A DNA stretch of 64,000 nt from positions 372,001-436,000 of the forward strand of contig CAWDWG010000009.1 of the NCBI GenBank assembly GCA_963805985.1, given 5' to 3'. This DNA comes from Bog-257 sp963805985. Its GTDB lineage: Bacteria > Acidobacteriota > Terriglobia > Terriglobales > Acidobacteriaceae. This document shows positions 25,214 through 33,390 of the stretch, one piece after another (within the stretch, counting starts at the first letter, position 1; every line of letters begins with the position of its first letter). The position numbers and the translations under genes are program-made. The notes below the pieces were generated by a model. It did no database searches. It saw only the letters and a program-made list of their open reading frames with translations, and had not been told where the DNA came from.

Positions 25214-27754
25214 TTGGCAAAAGGTTTAGTCATCGTCGAATCGCCTGCCAAGGCGAAGACGATCCAAAAATATCTCGGCTCGGGCTATGAGGTGGAAGCC
25301 TCGCTCGGCCACATCAAGGACTTGCCCAAGAAGTCGCTGGGCGTCGATCTCGACAACGACTTCCAGACCGAGTACGTCGTCATCCCCGGCAAGGAGAAAG
25401 TTGTCGCCAAGCTGAAGAAGCTGGCCAAGACCGCGGATGCCATCTATCTGGCGCCTGACCCGGATCGCGAAGGCGAGGCCATTGCCGCTCACCTGGCCGA
25501 AGAGCTCGGCGGCGACAGTGTCGATGGCAAGAAAAAGAAGAAAAGCGCGGTTTCCATCCAGCGCGTGACCTTCAACGAAATCACCAAGCGCGCTGTGCAG
25601 GAAGCGTTCAAGCATCCGCGCGCCATCGACGCCAACCTGGTGGACGCGCAGCAGACCCGCCGCGTGCTGGACCGCCTTGTCGGTTATCAGATCTCGCCGC
25701 TGCTATGGGACAAAGTTCGTCGCGGCCTCTCGGCCGGGCGCGTGCAGACCGTCGCCTTGCGCCTCATCGTCGAGCGCGAGCGCGAGATCAAGGCATTTAA
25801 TAAGGAAGAGTACTGGACGATCGACGCGCATCTGCAGGGGCAGAAGCCGCCGGCCTTCGACGCCCGTTTTGTCGGCATTGGTGACGAGAAGACGCCGATT
25901 CCCAACGGCGAGGAAGCCGAGAAGATAAAAGCCGCGCTGGAGCAAGCCGACTGGGCGGTTCGTTCGGTTGAAACGCGCGAGCGCCGGCGCAGTGCGGCCG
26001 CGCCCTTCACCACCAGCAAGTTCCAGCAGGACGCCTCGCGCAAGCTGCGCTTCAGCGTCAAGCGGGCGATGATGATCGCCCAGCGTCTGTATGAAGGCAT
26101 CGATCTCGGCGGCGAAGAGGGAACCGTCGGCCTGATCACCTACATGCGTACCGACTCGCCGCAGGTGTCGAACGACGCGCTGGCGGAAGTGCGGGAGATG
26201 ATCGGCAAAGACTTCGGCAAGGAATTCCTGCCTGAGTCGCCCAATACTTATAAGTCCCGCAAGGCCGCGCAGGAAGCCCACGAGGCGATTCGTCCAACGG
26301 CAGTCGCGCGCCATCCTGACCAGATGAAGCAGTATCTGCAGGAAGACGAGTACAAGGTCTACAAACTGATCTGGCAGCGCTTCGTCGCGTCGCAGATGAA
26401 TCCCGCAATCTTCGACCAGACCACGGTCGACATCGACGCCATTCCAAAGACGGGCGACGCCCGCTACCGCTTCCGCGTAACCGGATCAGTGCTGAAGTTC
26501 GAAGGCTTCCTCAAGGTCTACGAGGAGTCGAAAGACAGCAAGGACGAAGAAGACGAGGCGCTGAAGCACAAGCTTCCGCTGCTGACCGAAGGCCAGAAGC
26601 TCACGCTGAAGGGTCTGGATCCGGAGCAGCACTTCACCGAGCCGCCGCCGCGCTTCAACGAGGCGTCGCTGGTCAAAGAGCTGGAAGAGCGCGGCATCGG
26701 CCGGCCTTCGACCTACTCAGCGATTATCAGCACCATTCAGGAGCGGCAGTACGTGCAGAAGACGGGCGGGAAGTTCATTCCCACTGAGATCGGCATGGTT
26801 GTTACCGATCTGCTGGTCGAGAACTTCAAAGACATCTTCGATCCCATGTACACGGCGCGGCTGGAGGAAGAGCTCGACGAAATCGAAGACGGCAAGGAGA
26901 CTTGGACCGACGCGCTGAAGGGCTTCTACAAGAAGTTCGAGAAGGAACTCCATTACGCCGAAAAGCACATGGAGAACGTCAAGCGGATGGAGAAGCCCAC
27001 CGACGAGAAGTGCGAACGCTGCGGCTCGCCGCTGGTCATCAAGTGGGGTAAGCACGGCTCGTTTTTCGCCTGCAGCTCGTATGACAAGACCGATCCCAAC
27101 AGCTGCACCTTCACCAAGGAAAATCCCATCGATCTGCCGGACCTGGATTCGGCCGATGTGCAGGAGACGACGCAGGAGGAATATTGCGAAAACTGCGGCC
27201 GTTCCATGGTGCTGAAGCGCGGCCGGTTTGGCCAGTTCATGGCCTGCACCGGATATCCGGATTGCAAGACCACGCGCCGGCTCGATCAGGGCAAGAAAAT
27301 TCCCGATATCCCGCTGGATGAAAAATGTCCGGAGTGCGGACGGAATCTGCTGCTGCGGCACGGCCGCTACGGCGAGTTCACCTCCTGCAGCGGTTACCCC
27401 GACTGCAAGTGGGTGAAGCAGAACTATATCGGCGTGAAGTGTCCGGATTGCAAGACCGGCGATCTGGCCGAGAAGAAGGCCCGTCGGGGCAATCTCTTCT
27501 ACGGCTGTTCGAACTATCCCAAGTGCAAGTTCACTTCCGCCTACAAGCCAATAGCCGAGGCCTGTCCGGAGTGCGGCAGCCCCTATCTGCTGGAGAAGAC
27601 CCTGAAGTCCGGCACGTTCATCATCTGCCCGAACAACAAGCGGCCTGACACCGCCGATGCCGAGCCCAAGCGCCGTGGGAAGAAGAAGACCGAGGATGAA
27701 AGCACGGTTAAATGTGACTACACGCGCGAAATACAGCCCGAGGCCGTTGCATAA
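25214..27754 (+). CDS. topA: DNA topoisomerase I
   Basis: 846 residues, TTG start after TTGAGGTTCC. It relaxes negative supercoils by single-strand cutting. The TOPRIM domain opens GLVIVESPAKAKTIQKYL with DPDREGEAIAAHL at about 86-98; the active-site tyrosine is in GLITYMRTDSPQVS (about 305-318). The C terminus carries five Cys-rich zinc-ribbon repeats (about 597-825; for example CENCGRSMVLKRGRFG and CPECGRNLLLRHGRYG), more than the three of E. coli. It ends with a basic tail and a last Cys segment. It probably once shared a transcript with dprA. Confidence 0.97.
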   Translation: MAKGLVIVESPAKAKTIQKYLGSGYEVEASLGHIKDLPKKSLGVDLDNDFQTEYVVIPGKEKVVAKLKKLAKTADAIYLAPDPDREGEAIAAHLAEELGGDSVDGKKKKKSAVSIQRVTFNEITKRAVQEAFKHPRAIDANLVDAQQTRRVLDRLVGYQISPLLWDKVRRGLSAGRVQTVALRLIVEREREIKAFNKEEYWTIDAHLQGQKPPAFDARFVGIGDEKTPIPNGEEAEKIKAALEQADWAVRSVETRERRRSAAAPFTTSKFQQDASRKLRFSVKRAMMIAQRLYEGIDLGGEEGTVGLITYMRTDSPQVSNDALAEVREMIGKDFGKEFLPESPNTYKSRKAAQEAHEAIRPTAVARHPDQMKQYLQEDEYKVYKLIWQRFVASQMNPAIFDQTTVDIDAIPKTGDARYRFRVTGSVLKFEGFLKVYEESKDSKDEEDEALKHKLPLLTEGQKLTLKGLDPEQHFTEPPPRFNEASLVKELEERGIGRPSTYSAIISTIQERQYVQKTGGKFIPTEIGMVVTDLLVENFKDIFDPMYTARLEEELDEIEDGKETWTDALKGFYKKFEKELHYAEKHMENVKRMEKPTDEKCERCGSPLVIKWGKHGSFFACSSYDKTDPNSCTFTKENPIDLPDLDSADVQETTQEEYCENCGRSMVLKRGRFGQFMACTGYPDCKTTRRLDQGKKIPDIPLDEKCPECGRNLLLRHGRYGEFTSCSGYPDCKWVKQNYIGVKCPDCKTGDLAEKKARRGNLFYGCSNYPKCKFTSAYKPIAEACPECGSPYLLEKTLKSGTFIICPNNKRPDTADAEPKRRGKKKTEDESTVKCDYTREIQPEAVA

Positions 27755-27819
27755 TAGAAAGATTGTCAACCCAAGCCGCCTGGCACACACCAGGCATTGA
27801 AAGAAGAAGGGGTGAATTC

Positions 27820-28296
27820 ATGGCAGGACAGTTAAAAGACGCGACCATCATTGCTCACTTGGTCGTCGACGACGGCGTTAAGGCCTGTGAGTTTTACAAG
27901 AATGCATTCGGGGCGGAGATCAAGGGCATCCACAAGACGCCCGATGGAAAAGTTATGCACGCCGAACTGAGCGTTGGCGGGGCAAGATTGATGCTGGCCG
28001 ATGAATTTCCCGGTTTCGGCTGCGGCTCGCCCAAGACACTTGGCGGCAGCCCGGTTGTGCTGAATCTCTACGTCAAAGAAGATGTTGACGGCCTGTTCAA
28101 TCAGTCGGTCGCTGCGGGTGCGAAAGTCGATATGCCGTTGGCGAACCAGTTCTGGGGCGATCGCTACGGCCAGATCACCGATCCCTTTGGCCATCGCTGG
28201 GCGCTAGGTCAGCATGTCGAGGATGTCACGCCGGAAGAGATGGAGCGCCGCGCCAAAGAGGCCTTCTCCAAGATGGCGGAGATGGCGCACAAGTAA
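27820..28296 (+). CDS. VOC/PhnB-like glyoxalase-fold protein
   Basis: 158 residues from the ATG at 27820, preceded by GAAGAAGGGGTG; the frame extends to 27763. Typical PhnB-like features: IIAHLVVDDGVKACEFYKNAFGAE, a middle LMLADEFPGFG, and the C-terminal DRYGQITDPFGHRWALGQHVEDVTPEEMERR, close to the 3-demethylubiquinone-methyltransferase-like/PhnB subgroup. Substrate unknown. A good terminator follows at 28339. Confidence 0.9.
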   Translation: MAGQLKDATIIAHLVVDDGVKACEFYKNAFGAEIKGIHKTPDGKVMHAELSVGGARLMLADEFPGFGCGSPKTLGGSPVVLNLYVKEDVDGLFNQSVAAGAKVDMPLANQFWGDRYGQITDPFGHRWALGQHVEDVTPEEMERRAKEAFSKMAEMAHK

Positions 28297-28338
28297 TTCC
28301 CTGAAGCCGGTTCAGCTTTTTCACATCCAAGTAAGGAG

Positions 28339-28365
28339 AAGCCGTCGCCTTCATCGACGGCTTTT
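28339..28365 (+). terminator. rho-independent terminator after the VOC gene
   Basis: AAGCCGTCG (28339-28347), a 7-nt loop, CGACGGCTT (28355-28363), then TTCC. The next gene begins 25 nt later. Confidence 0.8.
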
Positions 28366-28389
28366 CCATTCAAATTTATCGGAGGACTC

Positions 28390-28848
28390 ATGAGCGGTAC
28401 GCAAGCTACGTATCAGGATGCCGAACTTGTATTGAAGCTGTACGATCTGCGGCGCGAGGCAGTCATGCGGCAGGCGCGGGACTTTGTTGCCCAGTTTTCG
28501 CCCTCGACGTTCGAGGAATTGATGGCGGTGGTCGGAGCATTTGGGACAAAGGAAAATGCCTACGTGCGCCAGGTTATGGGCTATTGGGAGATGGTGGCGT
28601 CGCTGATCGTCCACGGCACCCTGAACGCCGCGCTCGCGCAGGACACGCTCGGCGAGATGAACTTCGTCTACGCGAAGGTACAGCCCTTCCTCAAGCAGAT
28701 GCGGGAAAAGATGGTGGCGCCCGAGTTCATGCAGAATTTGGAGAAGGTAGTTGAGGGTACGCCCGAAGGCCGCGAACGGCTGAAGCGCGTACAGGCGCGC
28801 CTCGCCGAGTTTGCCAAGATGCGAGCCGCCGCCGCGAAACAGGGCTAA
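28390..28848 (+). CDS. conserved hypothetical protein, alpha-helical
   Basis: 152 residues, ATG with a clear CGGAGGACTC ribosome site. It is all helical with no signal peptide: ELVLKLYDLRREAVMRQARDFV, FGTKENAYVRQVMGYWEMVASLIVHGTLNAAL and a basic C-terminal helix. The central segment vaguely recalls DUF4760-type proteins. I assign no function. Confidence 0.75.
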   Translation: MSGTQATYQDAELVLKLYDLRREAVMRQARDFVAQFSPSTFEELMAVVGAFGTKENAYVRQVMGYWEMVASLIVHGTLNAALAQDTLGEMNFVYAKVQPFLKQMREKMVAPEFMQNLEKVVEGTPEGRERLKRVQARLAEFAKMRAAAAKQG

Positions 28849-28929
28849 CAACCTCTGGGGTTGATGCCCACGCACTCAATCACGGTTTCACAGGTTGCGG
28901 AAAAGCTCCCGTTCGACTGCCTCGTATCA

Positions 28930-29012
28930 GGGCACGCCTTTAGTCGTGCCGATAAGGCTGAAAAAGACTGGGCTTTAGCCCCTGCGCCGGCATTGGCAGG
29001 GGCTAAAGCCCC
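28930..29012. repeat. TTTAG-loop hairpin repeats
   Basis: GGCACGCCTTTAGTCGTGCC (28930-28949) and then a long hairpin, GGGCTTTAGCCCCTGC paired with GCAGGGGCTAAAGCCC, ending near 29012 and followed by TTTTG. The second could also terminate transcription. Confidence 0.7.
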
Positions 29013-29103
29013 GAATTTTGTTTGAACTTCCCGGCAAGACTAGAGTGTCTGCGTGAGTACCCAGTTTCGTCTTTGTCGGCGGAGTATGAGCCACGAAAAT
29101 CAA

Positions 29104-29198
29104 GCGCCGTAGGAGCGGCATATCATAGCCCAGCACGTAGCCGAAGGCGGAGTGCTGGGTGGAGGGGGAAAGAACCAGAGTCCCCCGGGGACGACAGG
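29104..29198. repeat. GCGCCGTAGG / AGTCCCCCGGGGACGACA repeat
   Basis: Three palindromes in a row: GCGCCGTAGGAGCGGC, CCAGCAC with GTGCTGG, and AGTCCCCCGGGGACGACA. A related copy is at 31055-31143 and a 3' part at 46919-46989. Confidence 0.65.
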
Positions 29199-29308
29199 GT
29201 TCTCACGCAGACACTTCAGTCGTGTCCCGACACAAACCGGCCCGACTTTATCGCAGATTTTCGTCGTGGGGTGCGGTCAAAGCGATGCGGGACACATCGA
29301 AACCGACT

Positions 29309-30160
29309 TCAGCTCAAATACTCGCGAATATAAGGATCGTCGCAGTGCAACAGGTCAGCCGCGTTGCCTTCGAAAATAATCTTGCCGTCGCGAAGAATCA
29401 GGAACCTGGTATTCAGATCACCGCAGTCCACTCCAGCTTTAACCGGTACCATCTTGTTCTGCTCGCGATCGAAGTAATGGCTGGCCATGGTGAAGGCATC
29501 CTGCAGGCGGTTCGTCACCATAAGAGAACTGGTGTGATACACATCGCGCTGCTTCACGATGAGCTCGATGATCGTGTTGGAGGTGACCGGGTCCAGACCG
29601 CCGGTCGGTGAGTCGTACAGCAAGACCTCCGGGTGCGTGATGATGGCGCGCGCGATCGCCACTCTTCGGCGCATGCCGCCGGAAAGTTCGCCGGGAGAGA
29701 GATAGACCGTGTGCTCCAGTTCCACGAACCGCAGCGCTTCCAGCACGCGCTGATGAATCTCTTCGGTGACTCTTCCTGTCTCTTCGATCAGCCGGTAGGC
29801 GACGTTCTCCTCCACCGTCATCGAATCGAATAGTGCGCTTTCCTGAAAGACCATCCCGATATTACGGCGTAGCGCGAAAAGCTCTTCTTCCCGCATAGCC
29901 GTGACCTCGTTATCCAGTACGTTGATGTGTCCGGAATCCGGCTTCAGCAGGCCTAGCGCCAGCTTCAGGATCAAAGTCTTGCCCGTTCCTGCGACACCCA
30001 TCAAGATTTTGGTTTCGCCGCGCGGCAACTGGAACGAGATGCCCTCCAGCACGGGATTGTCGAAGGCAATGGCCACATCTTCGAAGCTCATCACGCATCC
30101 CGCAGCCGGCGGAGGCGGCGACGACAGGGAACTCTCTTGTGGCGGCGCGAGAATTGGCAT
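29309..30160 (-). CDS. MlaF-type ABC ATPase with degenerate catalytic residues
   Basis: 283 residues from the ATG ending at 30160, 2 nt after the permease stop codon, so coupled to it. It belongs to the MlaF/Ttg2A class that powers phospholipid transport with MlaE. Walker A GVAGTGKT and signature LSGGMRRRVAIARAI are intact. However, Walker B reads VLLYDSPTGGLDP, with Ser where the catalytic Glu belongs, and the switch histidine is Asn (SLMVTNRLQDAF instead of VTHD). It should bind ATP but hydrolyse it poorly. A partner ATPase with intact residues is the MobA fusion at 31873. Confidence 0.9.
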   Translation of the reverse strand: MPILAPPQESSLSSPPPPAAGCVMSFEDVAIAFDNPVLEGISFQLPRGETKILMGVAGTGKTLILKLALGLLKPDSGHINVLDNEVTAMREEELFALRRNIGMVFQESALFDSMTVEENVAYRLIEETGRVTEEIHQRVLEALRFVELEHTVYLSPGELSGGMRRRVAIARAIITHPEVLLYDSPTGGLDPVTSNTIIELIVKQRDVYHTSSLMVTNRLQDAFTMASHYFDREQNKMVPVKAGVDCGDLNTRFLILRDGKIIFEGNAADLLHCDDPYIREYLS

Positions 30161-30162
30161 GG

Positions 30163-30942
30163 TCAGTATTGAAAGAATCCCATCAGCAGCCGGGTGATGA
30201 AGAAATCGCTGATCAGGATCAGCACCGATGCGGCCACCACCGCCTGCGTGGTCGCGCGTCCTACGCCTTGCGTCCCACCTTTCGCCGACAGGCCGTAATA
30301 GCAACCAACGCTGGCGATGATGAAGCCAAAGATGACCGGTTTGCTCAGTCCCATCAGCACATCGCCGAAGCGCAGACCCTGGTACGCCGTGGTCCAGTAC
30401 TGGTTGGCATCGAGTCCCAGCAACAGATAGGAAATCATGAAGCCGCCGGCGAGTCCGACCAGGTCGGAGATGATGCTGAGGAAGAACAGCATGACCACCG
30501 TCGCGACTACGCGCGGGGTCACCAGCTTTTTCGAGGGATCGACGCCCATAGCGCGCATGGCGTCGATCTGCTCGGTAACCTTCATGGAGCCAAGTTCGCT
30601 GGCCATGCCGCTGGAGTTTCGGCCGGCGACCATCAAGCCGGTCAGCACCGGGCCCAGTTCGCGAACCATCGAGAACGCCACCAGTTTGCCGGTCAACGAA
30701 AGCGATCCGAATTGCTGCAGCGTGCCGGAGGTCTGCAACGCCAGCACGGCGCCGGTGAAGAAGCCGGTGAGGACGACGATGGGCAACGAACCTACGCCAA
30801 TGAGGTCGGCCTGCAGAAGCGTGTCCGACAGGTAGCGCGGTTGCGCGAAGACGTTGGAAATCGAGCGGCCGGCCAGCAGGGAGTACTCCTGCACCGCCAG
30901 CACTTGCTCCTTCGCAAACTCGGTAGGCGAAAACAGTGGCAT
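30163..30942 (-). CDS. mlaE: MlaE-type lipid ABC transporter permease
   Basis: 259 residues with five to six hydrophobic segments. It has the MlaE family core: VGVGSLPIVVLTGFFTGAVLALQ-like opening, FSMVRELGPVLTGLMVAGRNSSGMASELGSMKVTEQIDAMRAMGVDP and the C-terminal CYYGLSAKGGTQGVGRATTQAVV. It should be the inner-membrane channel of an Mla/MCE system moving phospholipids between membranes. The ATPase follows 2 nt downstream. No MCE (MlaD) gene lies in this window. Confidence 0.92.
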   Translation of the reverse strand: MPLFSPTEFAKEQVLAVQEYSLLAGRSISNVFAQPRYLSDTLLQADLIGVGSLPIVVLTGFFTGAVLALQTSGTLQQFGSLSLTGKLVAFSMVRELGPVLTGLMVAGRNSSGMASELGSMKVTEQIDAMRAMGVDPSKKLVTPRVVATVVMLFFLSIISDLVGLAGGFMISYLLLGLDANQYWTTAYQGLRFGDVLMGLSKPVIFGFIIASVGCYYGLSAKGGTQGVGRATTQAVVAASVLILISDFFITRLLMGFFQY

Positions 30943-31272
30943 GCTTGGATCAAAAGGCTCTCACGAAATATACCAGAGCGGCGCGGCGCGGCGCGTTAGT
31001 GTCTGCGCGAGAGCGGCCTTCCGATGTTGGCAGCGGAACAAGAATCTCAAAAATCGAGCGCCGTAGGCGCGGCCATACCTTAGCCCAGGACGAAGTCCTG
31101 GGTGCCGTGGGAAATCTTCCTGAGCTGCGTAGCGGCGACAGGGTTCTTACGTCGACAGCAGCGAACGGCGAATTGTGAACAGCGCGGCTCGTTGGCATTT
31201 GTGATCTTGCAGCCGGCACCCGCGTGGTTTAGTATCCTTTTCCAAGCTGTGCGAGTGCAGGAGGTCGCACTC
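30943..31272. other. divergent intergenic region with a repeat
   Basis: 330 nt between mlaE (minus) and a small plus-strand gene. A GCGCCGTAGG-type repeat fills 31055-31143. No other gene is seen. Confidence 0.5.
31055..31143. repeat. GCGCCGTAGG repeat, second copy
   Basis: GAGCGCCGTAGGCGCGGC, then TAGCCCAGGACGAAGTCCTGGG, then GCGTAGCGGCGACAGGGTTCTTACG. The same block order as 29104-29198, with a different middle hairpin. Confidence 0.6.
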
Positions 31273-31668
31273 ATGGCATTCCAGGTGGATCGAAGCCCGT
31301 TCGATCCCGAGTCCGGGTTCGAGTACTACATCTGCTTCAAGCCGCCAGTTGAAGTAGAGGGCGATGAGGTCACGTCGCGAATTTCGATCGAGGCCGCAGT
31401 CTCCGTCTCCGAGACGGGCGACGTCGCGGACCTGAGCTTCCTGCTGCCCAAAGTTTGCCGCAGCGATTACGCGCTTTCATTTCTCAAGCGCGATCCGACG
31501 ACGACCTGCGTCGAGAACCGTGTCTTCATCTCGCTGCCCGGATTGAGCGGCGATGCCGTCTTCAACGCTCCCGCAACCCTGGAACTGGATCACGGCGGAC
31601 GCATTGTCGCCATCGAAATCAACGGCTGCATTCCCAAGACCAGCACCTTTAAGCCGGCCCACGCGTAG
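31273..31668 (+). CDS. conserved hypothetical protein
   Basis: 131 residues from the ATG at 31273 (CAGGAGG upstream). Soluble and beta-rich, with no signal peptide. The last third, LELDHGGRIVAIEINGC, recalls the DUF2283 pattern ('D.GrvVGIEI') but the rest does not. The product is unknown. It is followed by the inverted heptad element at 31684. Confidence 0.65.
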   Translation: MAFQVDRSPFDPESGFEYYICFKPPVEVEGDEVTSRISIEAAVSVSETGDVADLSFLLPKVCRSDYALSFLKRDPTTTCVENRVFISLPGLSGDAVFNAPATLELDHGGRIVAIEINGCIPKTSTFKPAHA

Positions 31669-31683
31669 CGGCTGCGCCGCCGT

Positions 31684-31852
31684 GGGCTCTTAGCTGTTAG
31701 CTTTTAGCTCCCAGCTAAATCTCTCCACTCCCCAATCTTGCTTTCAATCGGAATGTCGATGTAATTGTCCCGCCGACGAAGGCGAATTCCTCGCCGTGCC
31801 TGAACGGTTGCTTGCTGAGAGCTGACAGCTAATAGCTAAGAGCTAACAGCCC
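31684..31852. repeat. ORF-less inverted heptad element (TTAGCTN units)
   Basis: Arms of 33 nt at 31684-31716 and 31820-31852 match at 28 positions after reverse-complementing. Four of the five mismatches fall exactly 7 nt apart (arm positions 6, 13, 20, 27). The 103-nt spacer holds no gene. The element fills the gap between the two plus-strand genes around it. Confidence 0.85.
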
Positions 31853-31872
31853 GAATCCGGTATCATCTCCTG

Positions 31873-33318
31873 ATGGCTCCCGTGGATAACGTAACCGCGT
31901 TCGTGCTGGCCGGTGGGCAGAGTTCGCGCATGGGCTCCGACAAAGCCTTGCTGCAGCTTGGCGGGACCACGCTGCTGGAGCGTGCGCTGCAGACGGCTCG
32001 CGCGGCGGCGGAGCGCGTATACATCGTCGGTCCCAAGCAGCGCTACGAGCAATTCGGCGCCGTCATCGAGGACGTCTACCCCGACTGCGGACCACTAAGC
32101 GGAATTCACGCTGCGTTGCATACGACCGAGACCGAGCTGAATCTGATGCTCTCGGTCGACATGCCGCTGATGTCGCCGGAGTTTCTCGAATGGCTCATTC
32201 GTGAGGCTCAGGCGGCGCAGGAGTTAATCGTCGTTCCCAATGCTCTGGCCGGCCTGCAGCCGCTGTGCGCGATCTATCGCCCAGGTGTGCATACAGTTGC
32301 CGAGGAGGCGCTGAAGCGCGGCGACTACAAAGTCAGCCAACTCTTTACGGCGGTCCCAACACGCGAGATTGTGGTCCAGGAGATCGTGGCGATGGGATTC
32401 TCCACCGACCTGTTCCGCAACGTCAATACCGCCGAAGAGTATGAAGAGCTGCTGAAGCAACAAGCGCCGCTGGCTATACCGCAGCCTAAGGAAACGGAAA
32501 CCAAATCGCCCATGAACGAGCGGAAGCCCTACATCGAGTTTAAGAATGTACGCAAGGCGTTCGGCAGCAACGTCGTGTTAGACGGAGTCAGCTTTGACGT
32601 CATGCCTGGCGAGACGGTTTGCATCCTGGGGCGAAGCGGCGTCGGCAAATCCGTCTCCCTGCACAACATCATGGGTTTCCTCAAGCCCGACAGCGGCCGC
32701 ATCTGGGTCGCCTACGAAGACATCACCGACTACCCTGAAGCAGAGATGGAACGCATTCGCAAGAAGGTGACGATGGTCTTTCAGAACGGCGCGCTCTTCG
32801 ACTCGCTGACCGTCGGCGAGAACGTGGCCTTCCCGCTGCGCGAGCGCGGCGGCTTGGAAGAAGAACAGATCTATCAGATCATCGACGGCCTGCTCGACAT
32901 GGTGGGCGTGCGAGAGTTTCGCGACCTGCTGCCCTCCGATCTCTCGACCGGCATGAAGCGCTCGGTTGCGATTGCGCGCGCGCTGGCGGCCCAGCCGGAC
33001 GCTGTTCTCTACGACGAACCTACGACCATGGTCGATCCGCTAATGGCTCATCTGCTGGGCGACCTGATCCAGAAGCTGAAGAAACAGTTGAAGCTGACCA
33101 GCATCGTGGTTACGCACGACATGGCGCTGGCCAAGAAGCTGGCCGACCGGCTGCTCTTTCTCCACGAAGCCAGAGCCATCTTCTTCGGCACGTTTCCCGA
33201 GATGGCGAAGTGCCAGGAGCCGATCGTGCAGGAGTTCCTGGAACTCGACTCCATGGACTTCGAACGCTACTTCGGCGCACAACGGCCGGCTCACCAGCCC
33301 AGGTTTCAGGCACCGTGA
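31873..33318 (+). CDS. fusion of MobA-like nucleotidyltransferase and MlaF-type ABC ATPase
   Basis: 481 residues in one open frame. Residues about 1-200 are a MobA-like domain (molybdopterin guanylyltransferase): FVLAGGQSSRMGSDKALLQLGG, DCGPLSGIHAAL, LMLSVDMPLMSPEFLEWL. A linker (about 200-215) leads to a complete MlaF-type ATPase: Walker A GRSGVGKS (about 254), Q-loop MVFQNGALFDSLTVGENVAF, signature LSTGMKRSVAIARAL, Walker B VLYDEPTTMVDP with catalytic Glu, and VTHDM with its His. An internal ATG at 32513 (MNERKPYIEF) could in principle give a separate ATPase, but it has only a weak ribosome site. Confidence 0.9.
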   Translation: MAPVDNVTAFVLAGGQSSRMGSDKALLQLGGTTLLERALQTARAAAERVYIVGPKQRYEQFGAVIEDVYPDCGPLSGIHAALHTTETELNLMLSVDMPLMSPEFLEWLIREAQAAQELIVVPNALAGLQPLCAIYRPGVHTVAEEALKRGDYKVSQLFTAVPTREIVVQEIVAMGFSTDLFRNVNTAEEYEELLKQQAPLAIPQPKETETKSPMNERKPYIEFKNVRKAFGSNVVLDGVSFDVMPGETVCILGRSGVGKSVSLHNIMGFLKPDSGRIWVAYEDITDYPEAEMERIRKKVTMVFQNGALFDSLTVGENVAFPLRERGGLEEEQIYQIIDGLLDMVGVREFRDLLPSDLSTGMKRSVAIARALAAQPDAVLYDEPTTMVDPLMAHLLGDLIQKLKKQLKLTSIVVTHDMALAKKLADRLLFLHEARAIFFGTFPEMAKCQEPIVQEFLELDSMDFERYFGAQRPAHQPRFQAP

Positions 33319-33390
33319 GACGGAAGCGATTTCACCTAACGAGAAGGCGACTGACGCTGGTGCAATTGGTGTTCAGCAGGAAAAATCCAG

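Larger units (their letters stand above)
28849..29308. other. intergenic region made of repeats
   Basis: 460 nt between convergent genes. Apart from the repeat blocks at 28930-29012 and 29104-29198, the sequence shows nothing I can name. Several open frames cross it but follow the palindromes. Confidence 0.5.

Noticed and set aside
31684..31852. Reading the heptad arrays as a CRISPR array
   Set aside because: Units are 7 nt without spacers, arms are inverted and there are no cas genes.
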